A DNA stretch of 64,000 bases from Micromonospora fulviviridis (GCF_014648395.1 NZ_BMRA01000005.1:91586-155585); one strand, 5' to 3'; positions 48,828-57,216 are shown, numbered from the stretch's first letter. The notes: generated by a model not told the origin, from the letters alone. Made by a program: numbers and translations.

Positions 48828-50087
48828 GTGGCCGCACTGCGCCAGTACCTGGGCGTCTGGCGGATCCCCGGCGCCCCGATGCTGCTGATCCTCGGCGTCA
48901 TCGGCCGGCTCGGGATCGGCATGACGCCGCTGGCGCTGCTGCTGGTCGTCGCTGAGGTCACCGACCGGTACTCGCTCGCCGCCGTCGCCGGCGGCATCTA
49001 CGCGCTCTCCGGCGCCGCCCTCAGCCCGGTCGCCGGGCGGATCGCCGACCGGGTCGGCCCCACCCCGGTGCTGCTGGCCACCGCCGTGGCCCACCCGCTC
49101 GCCCTGTTCGGGCTGCTCGGGGCCAGCCGGTCCGGTTCCGACAACCTCCCCCTGATCTACCTGGCCGCGGGTGTCGCCGGCGCCACCTACCCACCGCTGA
49201 CCGCCGCCATCCGGGGCGCCTGGAACGACCTCACCGCCCACGCCACCGGCCGCTCCCACCTGCGCAACACCGCACTCGCCGCGGAGACCTCCCTCTTCGA
49301 GGTCGTCTTCGTGCTCGGCCCGCTGCTGGTGGCCGGCTTCGTCCTGGTCGCCGACGCCGCCGCCGCGCTGGTCGGCGCCGCCGTGGTCACCCTGGTCGGC
49401 ACCACCGCCGTCGCGCTCGGCCGGGTCATGCGCGGCTGGCGGCCGCACCCCCGCGAGCACCACGCCAAGGGCCTCGGCCCGCTGCGGCTCGGCGGCTTTC
49501 CGGCCCTGCTGCTCTGCGTCGCCAGCCTGGGCATCGCCTTCGGCGCCGCCGGCGTGATCGTTCCGGCCTTCGCCGGGAACGCCACCGCCGACGACCCGGA
49601 GAGCCTCGCCGGCGTGCTGTTGGCCGTCTGGGGCGTCGGCAGCGCCTTCGGCGGCTTCTGGTTCGGGGTACGCCGGCCCGCCGCCAACATGAGCCGCCAG
49701 TTCGCCTTGCTGCTGGGCGCGGTCGCGGCCAGCTTCGCCGTCTTCGCGGTGATGCCCGGCCCGGCGGCGCTCGGCGTCGCGCTGGTGCTCGGCGGGGCCA
49801 CCATCGCCCCCGCGCTGACCCTGGAGAACACCCTGGTCGGCCGGATCACCCCGGCCGGCATGCTGAACGAGGCGTACACCTGGGTGGTCACCATGTCGGT
49901 GGCGGCGAGCGCCGCCGGGGGAGCGGTGGCCGGGCTGATCGTCGACCACGCCGGCGGGGTGCCCTGGGCGTTCCTCTTCGCCGGGGCGGCGGTCGCCGTC
50001 GGGGCCGCGGTCGCCGCGCCGTCCGCCGGCCCGATCGCCCGCGCCGAGGCCGCCGCGGTACGCGCCGAGCAGTCGCTCGTCGCCTGA
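48828..50087 (+). CDS. MFS transporter
   Basis: A 419-residue, 12-helix MFS protein. The loop [15 protein letters not shown] between helices 2 and 3 fits the MFS motif A, and a C-terminal copy of the bundle follows. It resembles actinobacterial efflux-type MFS proteins of unknown substrate. GTG start with GGAGG six bases ahead; TTAGGGT around 48782-48788 is a possible -10. Monocistronic as far as can be seen. Confidence 0.85.
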   Translation: MAALRQYLGVWRIPGAPMLLILGVIGRLGIGMTPLALLLVVAEVTDRYSLAAVAGGIYALSGAALSPVAGRIADRVGPTPVLLATAVAHPLALFGLLGASRSGSDNLPLIYLAAGVAGATYPPLTAAIRGAWNDLTAHATGRSHLRNTALAAETSLFEVVFVLGPLLVAGFVLVADAAAALVGAAVVTLVGTTAVALGRVMRGWRPHPREHHAKGLGPLRLGGFPALLLCVASLGIAFGAAGVIVPAFAGNATADDPESLAGVLLAVWGVGSAFGGFWFGVRRPAANMSRQFALLLGAVAASFAVFAVMPGPAALGVALVLGGATIAPALTLENTLVGRITPAGMLNEAYTWVVTMSVAASAAGGAVAGLIVDHAGGVPWAFLFAGAAVAVGAAVAAPSAGPIARAEAAAVRAEQSLVA

Positions 50088-50119
50088 TCAGATTCCCGTG
50101 GGCGGGGTAAAGCCCACGT

Positions 50120-50215
50120 ATGTTCCTCTTCTTCTCGAACCGGATCGGCTGTCTCGGCTCGATCCTGGTCAGCGCGGTGCTGACCGTGATCCTGCTGCTG
50201 ATCTTCTCGCGCTGA
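50120..50215 (+). CDS. 31-residue single-helix membrane protein
   Basis: A short ORF beginning MFLFFSNRIGCLGSILVS and ending LLLIFSR: one hydrophobic helix covers nearly the whole chain. Codon third positions are GC-rich and similar short MFLFFSNRxGCLGS-type ORFs occur in actinobacteria, so I think it is real. The ATG at 50120 has no ribosome-binding site; TAAAGC lies 6 nt before it. Function unknown. Confidence 0.6.
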   Translation: MFLFFSNRIGCLGSILVSAVLTVILLLIFSR

Positions 50216-50231
50216 CGGTGGTCGGCGCGCC

Positions 50232-50531
50232 TCAGAGACCGAGCCCGCCGACCACGGTCAACTCCTGGCTGGTGAACTCGCCGGTGAGCATCGGCATGGC
50301 CCGGCCGATGGCCGCCCGGGTCTCAGGAAGCCGCAGGGAAGCGTCGTGGTGCTCCTTGCTCCGCCACACCTCGCTGACCCAGATCGTGACGTCGTCCTGG
50401 TCGGAGACGCCCACCACGTACAGCTCGCAGCCGGCCTCGCGGAGCCCCTCGACGCCGCTCAACAGGATGGCCACGACGTCGTCCCGGCAGCCGGGCCTGG
50501 TCCTCATCGACCCGAGATAGCCGTAGGGCAT
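50232..50531 (-). CDS. Antibiotic biosynthesis monooxygenase (ABM)-fold protein
   Basis: A 99-residue ferredoxin-like dimer-type protein. GYLGSMRTRPGCRDDVVAIL, the central VWRSKEHHDASLR and the C-terminal strand match the ABM family, which includes cofactor-free monooxygenases and heme-degrading enzymes. The catalytic residues are not defined well enough to predict the reaction. It is convergent with the 31-residue ORF. Confidence 0.82.
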   Translation of the reverse strand: MPYGYLGSMRTRPGCRDDVVAILLSGVEGLREAGCELYVVGVSDQDDVTIWVSEVWRSKEHHDASLRLPETRAAIGRAMPMLTGEFTSQELTVVGGLGL

Positions 50532-50603
50532 CGGTCCGCTCCCCGCTCCCGGTGGGTCACGCCGCCGCCCGGCCGTGACCCGGGCGGCGGCCTGACGGAC
50601 GTT

Positions 50604-51098
50604 CTAGCGGTAGTTGGTGAACTGGAGGGCCACGCCGAAGTCCTCGCCCTTGAGCAGCGCGATGACGGCCTGGAGGTCGTCCTTCTTCTTGCCGGTGACC
50701 CGGAGCTGGTCGCCCTGGATCTGCGCCTGCACGCCCTTCGGGCCCTCGTCGCGGATCTTCTTGCTGATCGCTTTGGCCTTGTCCGAGTCGATGCCCTGGA
50801 TGACCTTGGCGTCGATCTTGAAGACCTTGCCCGACGCGCGGGCCTCGCTGGCGTCCAGCGACTTCAGCGAGATGTTCCGCTTGACCAGCTTCTCCTTGAA
50901 GACGTCCAGCGCGGCCCGGACCCGCTCCTCGGTCTCCGCCTGGAGGCTGATCGCCTCCTCGCCCGACCAGGAGATCTCGGCGCCGGTGCCGCGGAAGTCG
51001 AACCGCGTCGCGAGCTCCTTCTCCGCCTGGCGGAGGGCGTTGTCGACCTCCTGCCGGTCGACCTTGCTCACGATGTCGAACGACGGGTTCGCTGCCAT
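50604..51098 (-). CDS. YajQ family (UPF0234) nucleotide-binding protein
   Basis: A 164-residue YajQ homologue with [48 protein letters not shown] and the C-terminal [16 protein letters not shown]. Family members bind nucleotides, and some bind cyclic-di-GMP; interestingly a GGDEF-EAL gene lies 3 kb away. The ATG at 51098 has AGGAG seven bases ahead; ATG 51104 would add two residues. Confidence 0.93.
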   Translation of the reverse strand: MAANPSFDIVSKVDRQEVDNALRQAEKELATRFDFRGTGAEISWSGEEAISLQAETEERVRAALDVFKEKLVKRNISLKSLDASEARASGKVFKIDAKVIQGIDSDKAKAISKKIRDEGPKGVQAQIQGDQLRVTGKKKDDLQAVIALLKGEDFGVALQFTNYR

Positions 51099-51176
51099 GC
51101 TCATGCTCCTGCTGTCCGGCGGTCTGTCCTGGTCCGTCCCCCACTGACCAGCGTGGGACCCCCTGACGGTACCCGC

Positions 51177-51207
51177 TTGCGGTGGCCCCGGGGGCAACCG
51201 CTATCCT
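51177..51207 (+). promoter_or_regulatory. tRNA-Tyr promoter
   Basis: TTGCGG (51177-51182), 19-bp spacer, TATCCT (51202-51207), about 35 bp ahead of the tRNA. Confidence 0.65.
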
Positions 51208-51245
51208 TGCTTCCGCCGCCGCGTCGCGACGTGGTGGTGTGCCCT

Positions 51246-51329
51246 GGCGGGTTGCCCGAGCGGCCAATGGGAGCGGACTGTAAATCCGTCGCGAAAGCTA
51301 CAGAGGTTCGAATCCTCTACCCGCCACCA
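51246..51329 (+). tRNA. tRNA-Tyr (GTA)
   Basis: Acceptor GGCGGGT pairs with ACCCGCC; the anticodon loop CTGTAAA carries GTA. A long variable arm (around CGCGAAAGCTA) marks a class II tRNA. The T arm is AGAGG-TTCGAAT-CCTCT and CCA is encoded at 51327-51329, unlike the other three tRNAs here. Confidence 0.95.
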
Positions 51330-51338
51330 GGCAACGGC

Positions 51339-51376
51339 AAGGCCCCTGAACTGCGGAAACGCGAGTCAGGGGCCTT
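51339..51376 (+). terminator. tRNA-Tyr terminator
   Basis: AAGGCCCCTGA (51339-51349) pairs perfectly with TCAGGGGCCTT (51366-51376); an outer pair CAACGGC / GCCGTTG (51332-51338 and 51391-51397) extends the structure. Confidence 0.85.
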
Positions 51377-51499
51377 CGTCGTCTCCTGCTGCCGTTGACC
51401 GTCAGTCCCCCCGTTCACTGGCTGATCGGGCACGCGACCGGCACGTAGGCGAGTTGTCGGTGAGGCCCGCAGAAGCGTCGAGACGGTCGGGAGGCAGGT

Positions 51500-51883
51500 T
51501 TGACTGTCAGTGCAGCTCACTCTGCTGCGTTCAGGGCAGAGGCTCCGGCTGCCGGCCGGGTCTGGACCGTCCTGGAGGATGACGGCTCCTACATCGCGCC
51601 CCACAAGCCCGACGGGAGCCGGGCGATGCCCTTCTGGTCGCGGCGATCACGAGCGCAACGTGTGGTCGAACAGGTGCCTGCCTACAACGGGCTCGAGATC
51701 GTCTCCATGCCGTTCGATCAGTGGTTGCAGGACTTCGTGCCCTGGTTGGCGGAGCAGGGAGTCCTGATCGGCGTCAACTGGAGCGGGGAACGAGCCACGG
51801 GCTACGACGTGAGCCCTCAGGACATGCTCGGCTGGTTCGCCGGGCTTGAAGGCGGCTCGTCGCCTACAGCTGCGTTTGATTGA
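51500..51883 (+). CDS. DUF2750 family protein
   Basis: A 127-residue protein matching DUF2750: GRVWTVLEDDGSYIAP, MPFWSRRSRAQRVVEQVPAY and DQWLQDFVPWLAEQGVLIGVNW. The best start is TTG 51500 with GGAGG five bases ahead. The DNA is visibly less GC-rich than most of the window and the gene sits directly after tRNA-Tyr, so it may have been acquired. DUF2750 proteins have no established function; some are encoded near polymorphic toxin loci, but no toxin gene is seen here. Confidence 0.75.
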   Translation: MTVSAAHSAAFRAEAPAAGRVWTVLEDDGSYIAPHKPDGSRAMPFWSRRSRAQRVVEQVPAYNGLEIVSMPFDQWLQDFVPWLAEQGVLIGVNWSGERATGYDVSPQDMLGWFAGLEGGSSPTAAFD

Positions 51884-52137
51884 CCGCCGGTCTACCCCCT
51901 TTACGCCGGCTGGGTGGCGTAGAGGATCGGGCATCCGCGGGATGGGCAACGCCCTGGTCCTCGTCGTCACTGAACCCGCGGACAGCGCGCCAACGGGACT
52001 CGGGGGCAAGCAGCTCTGCTGCGCAGCAGCGCGTATTCGCGTTTCGGTCCGCCGGGTGCCGGGCCGCTGCGAAACTGGGCGCGTGCCAGCCCCGCCGGCG
52101 CCCGGCGCCGGTCGACGCGATTCGGCAGGTGAAGAGC
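51884..52137. other. Non-coding spacer before the epoxide hydrolase
   Basis: This 254-bp spacer has an open frame extending the hydrolase upstream, but its composition and lack of homology to the family argue against coding. A purine-rich AGGTGAAGAG precedes the ATG at 52138. No clear promoter is recognised. Confidence 0.4.
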
Positions 52138-53334
52138 ATGTCCAACGGCAACGACATCCGTCCCTTCCGGCTCGACACGCCGGACGAAGCGCTCGCCGAT
52201 CTGCGCCGCCGGATCGAGGCCACGCGCTGGCCCAGCCGGGAGCTGGTCGACGATCGCTCCCAGGGCGTACAGCTGGCGACGGTCCAGGAGTTGGCCCGCT
52301 ACTGGACCACCGGCTACGACTGGCGCGCGTGCGAGGCGAAGCTGAACGCCCTGCCGCAGTTCACGACCTCCATCGACGGTGTCGACATCCACTTCATCCA
52401 CGTACGGTCGCAGCACGAGAATGCCCTGCCGCTGATCATGACGCACGGCTGGCCGGGGTCGGTCGTCGAGCTGCTCGGGGCTGTCGGCCCGCTCACCGAC
52501 CCGACCGCGCACGGCGGCACCGCCGAGGACGCCTTCCACCTGGTACTTCCGTCCCTGCCCGGCTACGGCTTCTCCGGCGAGCCGACCCAGCTCGGCTGGG
52601 ACGCCAACCGGATGGCCCAGGCGTGGGCGCAGCTGATGAACCGCCTCGGCTACTCGCGCTACGTCGCGCAGGGGGGCGACGTGGGCGCCGCGGTCACCGA
52701 CGCGATGGGCCGCCAGGCACCCGAAGGGCTGCTCGGCATCCACCTCACCCTGCTCGCCGGGGCGATCGGCATCAAGGACAAGCTGCCGGCGAAGACCGAG
52801 CAGGAACGCGCGGCGCACGACGCCCTCAACATGTTCGCTACGGACGGCTTCGGCTACTTCCTGGAGCAGTCCACCCGGCCGCAGACGATCGGCTACTCGC
52901 TGCTGGATTCTCCCGTCGGGCTGGCTGCCTGGATGCTCGACCACGACACGGACAGCTACTACAAGATCTCCCGCGCGTTCGTTGACGGCGCGCCCGTGGG
53001 CGGTCTCACCCGGGACAGCGTCGTCGACAACATCACGCTGTACTGGCTGACCGGCACCGGTGCCTCGTCCGCCCGGTGGTACTGGGAGTTCGGCCGGTTC
53101 CAGGCCGCGGCCGCGGCGTCCGGCCAGGCTCCTCCGCCGGTCTCGGTTCCGGTCGGCTTCACCGTGTTCCCCGGGGAGCTCTGGGCTGCCCCGCGCAGCT
53201 GGGTCGAGGCGGTCTACCCCGGCGTCGCCTACTTCAACGAGGTCGAGAAGGGCGGCCACTTCGCCGCCTGGGAGGAGCCCGAACTCTTCGCGACCGAGGT
53301 GCGGGCCGCGTTCCGGCCGCTGCGGCGATCCTGA
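52138..53334 (+). CDS. Epoxide hydrolase (EHN domain plus alpha/beta hydrolase)
   Basis: A 398-residue microsomal-type epoxide hydrolase. The N-terminal EHN domain (IRPFRLDTPDEALADLRRRI to YWTTGYDWRACEAKLNAL) is followed by the hydrolase fold with the oxyanion motif HGWPGS, the nucleophile Asp in QGGDVGAAV, a YGFSGEPT loop and the His in KGGHFAAWEEPE. It should open epoxides to diols through an ester intermediate. Strong family match; the natural substrate is unknown. Confidence 0.92.
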   Translation: MSNGNDIRPFRLDTPDEALADLRRRIEATRWPSRELVDDRSQGVQLATVQELARYWTTGYDWRACEAKLNALPQFTTSIDGVDIHFIHVRSQHENALPLIMTHGWPGSVVELLGAVGPLTDPTAHGGTAEDAFHLVLPSLPGYGFSGEPTQLGWDANRMAQAWAQLMNRLGYSRYVAQGGDVGAAVTDAMGRQAPEGLLGIHLTLLAGAIGIKDKLPAKTEQERAAHDALNMFATDGFGYFLEQSTRPQTIGYSLLDSPVGLAAWMLDHDTDSYYKISRAFVDGAPVGGLTRDSVVDNITLYWLTGTGASSARWYWEFGRFQAAAAASGQAPPPVSVPVGFTVFPGELWAAPRSWVEAVYPGVAYFNEVEKGGHFAAWEEPELFATEVRAAFRPLRRS

Positions 53335-53756
53335 GCCCGCCGCTGCCTCTCCCCGCTGGTGAGGACGAGTGCTGATCAGCTTCGGGTGGGGGCGCGCGAA
53401 TCGGACAGCCCGAGCCTCTTGCCCGGACATCGATGATGGTGGAGTCTGTTCGACGGGGCAACCGCAACTGCCCGCTTCGCCGTCCATTGTGGCCAAGACT
53501 TCCGATCATCATGGCTGGTAGGCGAATCTGCTCTTACGCGCGGTTTAACCGGGAAGTCGTTGTGCGCGCCTTCCGTAGCAGCGTCGGGACCGATCGTGAC
53601 AGCATGCTGGCCCGGAGGGGCGGGCGTGCCGGTCGAACGGATGATTTACCTGTCTGCCGCCCCGAGGGGGGCCCTCCACCGCTTTTGTGCGTGCTCCCCG
53701 TGTGGCACGATCGTGGAACCTCCACCATCGCTGAAACTCTCTCGACAGGAGCAATC
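53335..53756. other. 422-bp gene-poor stretch with a degenerate inverted repeat
   Basis: No convincing gene. Composition is less GC-rich than average. Around 53430-53515 a GATGATGGTGGAGTCT-like arm faces AGACTTCCGATCATC, an imperfect dyad that may be a decayed palindromic element. Open frames here lack codon bias. The last 60 bp contain no clear promoter for the peptide gene. Confidence 0.5.
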
Positions 53757-53888
53757 ATGTCTGGTCGAAGGTTGGGCCGGCTGCTTGGCTCACTTCTCAT
53801 TCTCGCCGCCCTCGTGGGTGGTGTCGGCGGTTTCGACTTCGATGGCAGCACGGGGGGCGCGCAGACCCAGGACCTCATCTGGACGTGA
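53757..53888 (+). CDS. 43-residue secreted or membrane peptide
   Basis: A small ORF with AGGAG five bases ahead of the ATG. The product has a basic N-terminus (SGRRLGRLLG), one hydrophobic stretch (SLLILAALVGGVGG) and a short polar tail ending TQDLIWT. It could be a signal-peptide-bearing secreted peptide or a one-helix membrane peptide. It lies 109 bp upstream of the GGDEF-EAL gene on the same strand. I have no named family for it. Confidence 0.6.
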   Translation: MSGRRLGRLLGSLLILAALVGGVGGFDFDGSTGGAQTQDLIWT

Positions 53889-53997
53889 CCGGGTCTCCGG
53901 TCTCCTCGTCGATCTCCGGTAGCCACGGGCATCGCGCCAGCCGGAGATCGATCCGTGCCGGTGACGGCACGGCGCGCCGCCAATGAGAAGGAGCGGC

Positions 53998-56526
53998 ATG
54001 AGCGGTCGCGGTCAGCCACGGCGCAGGACGTCTGAGGACGCCTGGATCATCACGGCGCCGATGGCGCTGTTCGCCGTGGCCTGCGCCACGGTGACCGGCC
54101 TGCTCGCCGACCACCCCTTCGGCCGCTGGCCGCAGGCGGCGCTCGTCCTGGGTTTGATGATCGCGGCCGGGCTGCCGCTGCTGAACCTGGTCGTCCGCCG
54201 GCAGACGTCGGCCGTCACGCTGACCGAGATGCCGCTGGTGCTGGCACTCTATTTCCTGCCGCCGCTGACCGTCGTGGTCATCTACAGCCTGGCCACGCTG
54301 GTCACGAACATCCGGCACCGGCTGTCGGCACCGAAGGTCTGGTTCAACGTGGCCCGGGCCGCGGCCGGCACCTCGCTGGCCGTGCTGGTTCTCCAAGCGC
54401 TCCCGCCGCTCAACGAGGTCGAGCCCCGGACCTGGGTCAGCATCTTCGCCGCCGTGAGCATGGTGCTGCTGGTCAGTGTTGTCAGCGTGGTCGCCGTCCA
54501 CACCCTGCTGAACGGCTGGCAGAACGGCCGAGGGGCGCTGCGCAACGTGAAGACCGCGCTGCTGACCGCGGCGATCAACGTGACGGTCGGGCTGATCGTG
54601 GTGATCCTGGTGGGCAGCACCTGGTGGTCGGTGCTGCTGCTCGCCGCGCTCGGCGCCGGGCTGGTCCCGGTCTACCGGTCCTACGCGCAGTTCTTCCGGC
54701 AGCACCGCACGCTGACCGACCTCTACGAGCTGACCCGCGCCGTGGTGGAGAGCGGGCAGAGCGGCACCCTGGCCGACGCCCTGCTCGGCCGGGTCCGGGC
54801 CCTCATGCAGGCCGAGTACGCGACGCTCTGGCTTCCGGCCCAGGGGCGGCACCCGGAGACACTGCTGACCGCCCGGGTCGACGACCCGGGACTGTTGGAC
54901 ATGGCGCACACCCCGCAGGCGCTCCGGGAGAAGGTGCGGGACAGCCGCCGTACGGTCGCGGTCGGCCGGGGCGTGACCACCGACGGCGAGTTCCGGGCGG
55001 AGCTGGGGGAGCGGCGGATCAAGGACGCCGTGGTGGTGCCGCTGCGCTCCGGTCCGGTGGTGATCGGCACCTTGGAGGTGGCCAACCGGCTCGGTGACGG
55101 CAACCACTTCACCCAGGCGGACATCGCGGTCTTCGAGACCGTCGCCGCGCACGCCGCAGTCGCCCTGGAGAACTCGCGACTGGTCGACCGCCTGCGGCAC
55201 GACGCCGAGCACGACGCGTTGACCAAGCTGCCCAACCGCCGGCGGGTCACCGCGGCCATGACCGAGGCGGTCCGGATCGCGGCGCCCGGCGAGGTGGTGG
55301 CCCTGCTGCTCTTCGACGTCGACCGGCTGCGCCAGGTCAACGAGTCGCTCGGCCACGCGGCCGGCGACAAGGTCCTCGTCGAGGTGGCCGAGCGGCTGCG
55401 CGCCTGCGCGCCCTCCTCGGCCCTGGTCGGTCGGGCCGGCGGCGACGAGTTCCTGGTGACGCTGCGGCTGGAGAGCACCGAGGCGGCACTGGAGCTCGCC
55501 GGACAGCTGCGCGAACAGATCCGCGACGAGATGGTCTTCGACGCGCTCACCCTGGACGTGGACACCGTGGTGGGGGTGGCCGTCCATCCCGACCACGGCA
55601 GCGACGCGGCGACCCTGCTCCAGCGGGTCGACCTGGCCGCCACGGCCGCCAAGTCGGTCCCGGGCAGCGTCCAGCTCTACAGCCCGGCGCTGGAGTCCCG
55701 GTCGCTGCGCCGGCTGGGCCTCGCCGGTGACCTGCGCCGGGCGCTGGACGACGGCGAGCTGGAGGTCTACTTCCAGCCCAAGGTCACGCTGCGGGACCGG
55801 CGCCTGGTCGGGGTGGAGTGCCTGGCCCGCTGGGAGCACCCGGCGCACGGCACGGTCGTCCCGGACGACTTCGTGGCGGTGGCCGAGCACACCGGCCAGC
55901 TCGGCCGGCTCACCGAGTTCGTGTTGCGGGAGAGCCTGCGGCGCAGCCGGGACTGGAGCCACGGCGAGCAGGCGCTCGCCATCTCGGTCAACCTGGCCGC
56001 CCGGACGCTCACCGACCAGCACTTCCCCGCCTTGGTGCGGGACCTCCTCGACGAGTACGGCGTGCCGCCGCAGCGGCTCACACTGGAGATCACCGAGGCC
56101 GGGGTGCTGGACGGCACCGAACGTCCCATTCCGACCCTGAAGCGCCTCCGCGACCTCGGTGTCCGCCTGTCGGTGGACGACTTCGGCACCGGCAACTCAT
56201 CCCTGGCCCAGCTGCGCCGGCTGCCCGTACACGAGGTCAAGGTCGACCGCTCGTTCGTGCAGGGGATGGCGACCGACCCGGGCGACCTGGCCATCGTCAA
56301 CGCCGTGGTGACGCTGTCGCAGCAGTTCGGCCTGGCCGTGGTGGCCGAGGGCGTGGAGAGCGAGCTCACCCTGGAGCTGCTCCAGGACATCGGCTGCGAG
56401 ATCGGCCAGGGCTTCCTGTTCAGCCGGCCCCTGCCGTACGAGCGGTTGGAGGCCTGGTTCGGCGCCCAGGTCGACCCGGAGACGATCGCGGCGGGCGAGC
56501 TTCCCCGCCTGCGGGTCGTGCCCTGA
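53998..56526 (+). CDS. Membrane-bound GAF-GGDEF-EAL cyclic-di-GMP protein
   Basis: An 842-residue protein. Six to seven membrane helices occupy about residues 20-230, then a coiled linker and a GAF domain (about 255-400). The diguanylate cyclase domain has an intact GGDEF at 481-485. The phosphodiesterase domain has ECL (607-609) in place of EAL; the catalytic Glu remains, as do the Asn in VNLAART, ITEAG, DDFGTGNSSL and the Glu in AEGVES, so it may be active. It would make or break cyclic-di-GMP in response to a membrane or GAF-bound signal. AAGGAG precedes the ATG at 53998. Confidence 0.92.
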   Translation: MSGRGQPRRRTSEDAWIITAPMALFAVACATVTGLLADHPFGRWPQAALVLGLMIAAGLPLLNLVVRRQTSAVTLTEMPLVLALYFLPPLTVVVIYSLATLVTNIRHRLSAPKVWFNVARAAAGTSLAVLVLQALPPLNEVEPRTWVSIFAAVSMVLLVSVVSVVAVHTLLNGWQNGRGALRNVKTALLTAAINVTVGLIVVILVGSTWWSVLLLAALGAGLVPVYRSYAQFFRQHRTLTDLYELTRAVVESGQSGTLADALLGRVRALMQAEYATLWLPAQGRHPETLLTARVDDPGLLDMAHTPQALREKVRDSRRTVAVGRGVTTDGEFRAELGERRIKDAVVVPLRSGPVVIGTLEVANRLGDGNHFTQADIAVFETVAAHAAVALENSRLVDRLRHDAEHDALTKLPNRRRVTAAMTEAVRIAAPGEVVALLLFDVDRLRQVNESLGHAAGDKVLVEVAERLRACAPSSALVGRAGGDEFLVTLRLESTEAALELAGQLREQIRDEMVFDALTLDVDTVVGVAVHPDHGSDAATLLQRVDLAATAAKSVPGSVQLYSPALESRSLRRLGLAGDLRRALDDGELEVYFQPKVTLRDRRLVGVECLARWEHPAHGTVVPDDFVAVAEHTGQLGRLTEFVLRESLRRSRDWSHGEQALAISVNLAARTLTDQHFPALVRDLLDEYGVPPQRLTLEITEAGVLDGTERPIPTLKRLRDLGVRLSVDDFGTGNSSLAQLRRLPVHEVKVDRSFVQGMATDPGDLAIVNAVVTLSQQFGLAVVAEGVESELTLELLQDIGCEIGQGFLFSRPLPYERLEAWFGAQVDPETIAAGELPRLRVVP

Positions 56527-56556
56527 CCTGCGCGGACGCGGTAAGGGGGGATCCGA

Positions 56557-56586
56557 TTTCACCTCGGCGGCGGGGTCGTGTACTGT
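56557..56586 (+). promoter_or_regulatory. tRNA-Thr/tRNA-Met promoter
   Basis: TTTCAC (56557-56562), 18-bp spacer and TACTGT (56581-56586), about 37 bp before tRNA-Thr. Confidence 0.6.
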
Positions 56587-56623
56587 TTCCTCTGCGCGAC
56601 ACCCCACGGGGGTGATCGGGTAG

Positions 56624-56696
56624 GCCCCCTTAGCTCAGTCGGCAGAGCGTCTCCATGGTAAGGAGAAGGTCTACGGTTCGATTCCGTAAGGGGGCT
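56624..56696 (+). tRNA. tRNA-Thr (GGT)
   Basis: Acceptor GCCCCCT pairs with AGGGGGC, anticodon stem TCTCC/GGAGA with loop ATGGTAA (GGT), T arm TACGG-TTCGATT-CCGTA. CCA is not encoded. Confidence 0.95.
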
Positions 56697-56721
56697 CAGA
56701 GGGTCCGGCTGGACCCGCCAC

Positions 56722-56794
56722 GGCGGTGTAGCTCAGATGGCAGAGCAAGCGGCTCATAATCGCTGTGTCGCCGGTTCAAGTCCGGCCACCGCTA
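56722..56794 (+). tRNA. tRNA-Met (CAT)
   Basis: Acceptor GGCGGTG pairs with CACCGCT (one G-T pair), anticodon loop CTCATAA (CAT), T arm GCCGG-TTCAAGT-CCGGC. The ordinary first acceptor pair suggests the elongator. CCA is not encoded. Confidence 0.93.
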
Positions 56795-56831
56795 CTCTCG
56801 TCCTCCGGGTCCGCCCGGGTGGTCGGTGGGA

Positions 56832-56850
56832 TGGGCGCCACAGGCGCCCA
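56832..56850 (+). terminator. Terminator after tRNA-Met
   Basis: TGGGCGCC (56832-56839) pairs with GGCGCCCA (56843-56850) around ACA, followed by CTTTG. Confidence 0.7.
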
Positions 56851-56852
56851 CT

Positions 56853-56882
56853 TTGCATGTCCGCGTAGACAGCGCGTAGGCT
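56853..56882 (+). promoter_or_regulatory. rpmG promoter
   Basis: TTGCAT (56853-56858), 18-bp spacer, TAGGCT (56877-56882), about 40 bp before rpmG. Confidence 0.75.
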
Positions 56883-56926
56883 GATGCGCCGTAGTTGTTA
56901 TCCGTGAGCGAGGAAGGCACTCCGCC

Positions 56927-57094
56927 GTGGCGAAGGCGACCGATGTCCGGCCGAAGATCACTTTGGCGTGTGTGGAGTGCAAGGAGCGCAACTACATCAC
57001 GCGTAAGAACCGCCGTAACGACCCGGACCGCATCGAGCTGAAGAAGTTCTGCCCCCGGGACGGCAAGCACACCATCCACCGCGAGACCCGCTGA
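56927..57094 (+). CDS. rpmG: 50S ribosomal protein L33, three-cysteine form
   Basis: A 55-residue L33 ([20 protein letters not shown] start, HTIHRETR end). The first zinc pair CVEC is at 15-18. The second pair, normally CPxC, here reads FCPRD: Cys42 is kept and the last ligand is replaced by Asp45. Actinobacteria commonly have C+ and C- paralogues; this form is intermediate. GTG start with AGGAAGG nine bases ahead. The position before hadA-hadB and tRNA-Trp matches the conserved actinobacterial cluster. Confidence 0.95.
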   Translation: MAKATDVRPKITLACVECKERNYITRKNRRNDPDRIELKKFCPRDGKHTIHRETR

Positions 57095-57129
57095 TCCACG
57101 GCCGGCACCGCCGGCCCGCAGACAGCTTC

Positions 57130-57199
57130 CGAACGCCGATCCGCACGGCGAGCGGCCCCTCAACGGCCGCCCGCCCGTACGGATCGGCGTTCGTGTTTT
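57130..57199 (+). terminator. rpmG terminator
   Basis: CGAACGCCGATCCG (57130-57143) pairs perfectly with 57180-57193; an inner GCGGCC/GGCCGC hairpin (57152-57170) lies within and TTTT follows at 57196-57199. Its right end borders the hadA promoter. Confidence 0.85.
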
Positions 57200-57204
57200 C
57201 CGTG

Positions 57205-57216
57205 TAGGTTCGCGGC
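57205..57216 (+). promoter_or_regulatory. Leaderless -10 element of hadA
   Basis: TAGGTT at 57205-57210 lies 6 nt before the ATG at 57217. Confidence 0.65.

Noticed and set aside
48828..50087. Drug-resistance efflux pump
   Set aside because: Only general MFS features can be seen; no substrate-specific motif or regulator supports a resistance call.
51246..51329. Attachment site at tRNA-Tyr
   Set aside because: No direct repeat of the tRNA 3' end and no integrase gene were found in the window.
51500..51883. Immunity protein of a polymorphic toxin system
   Set aside because: No toxin gene adjoins; DUF2750 alone does not support it.
53433..53888. 151-codon ORF as the peptide gene
   Set aside because: The upstream part lacks codon bias and the strong ribosome-binding site lies before the internal ATG at 53757.
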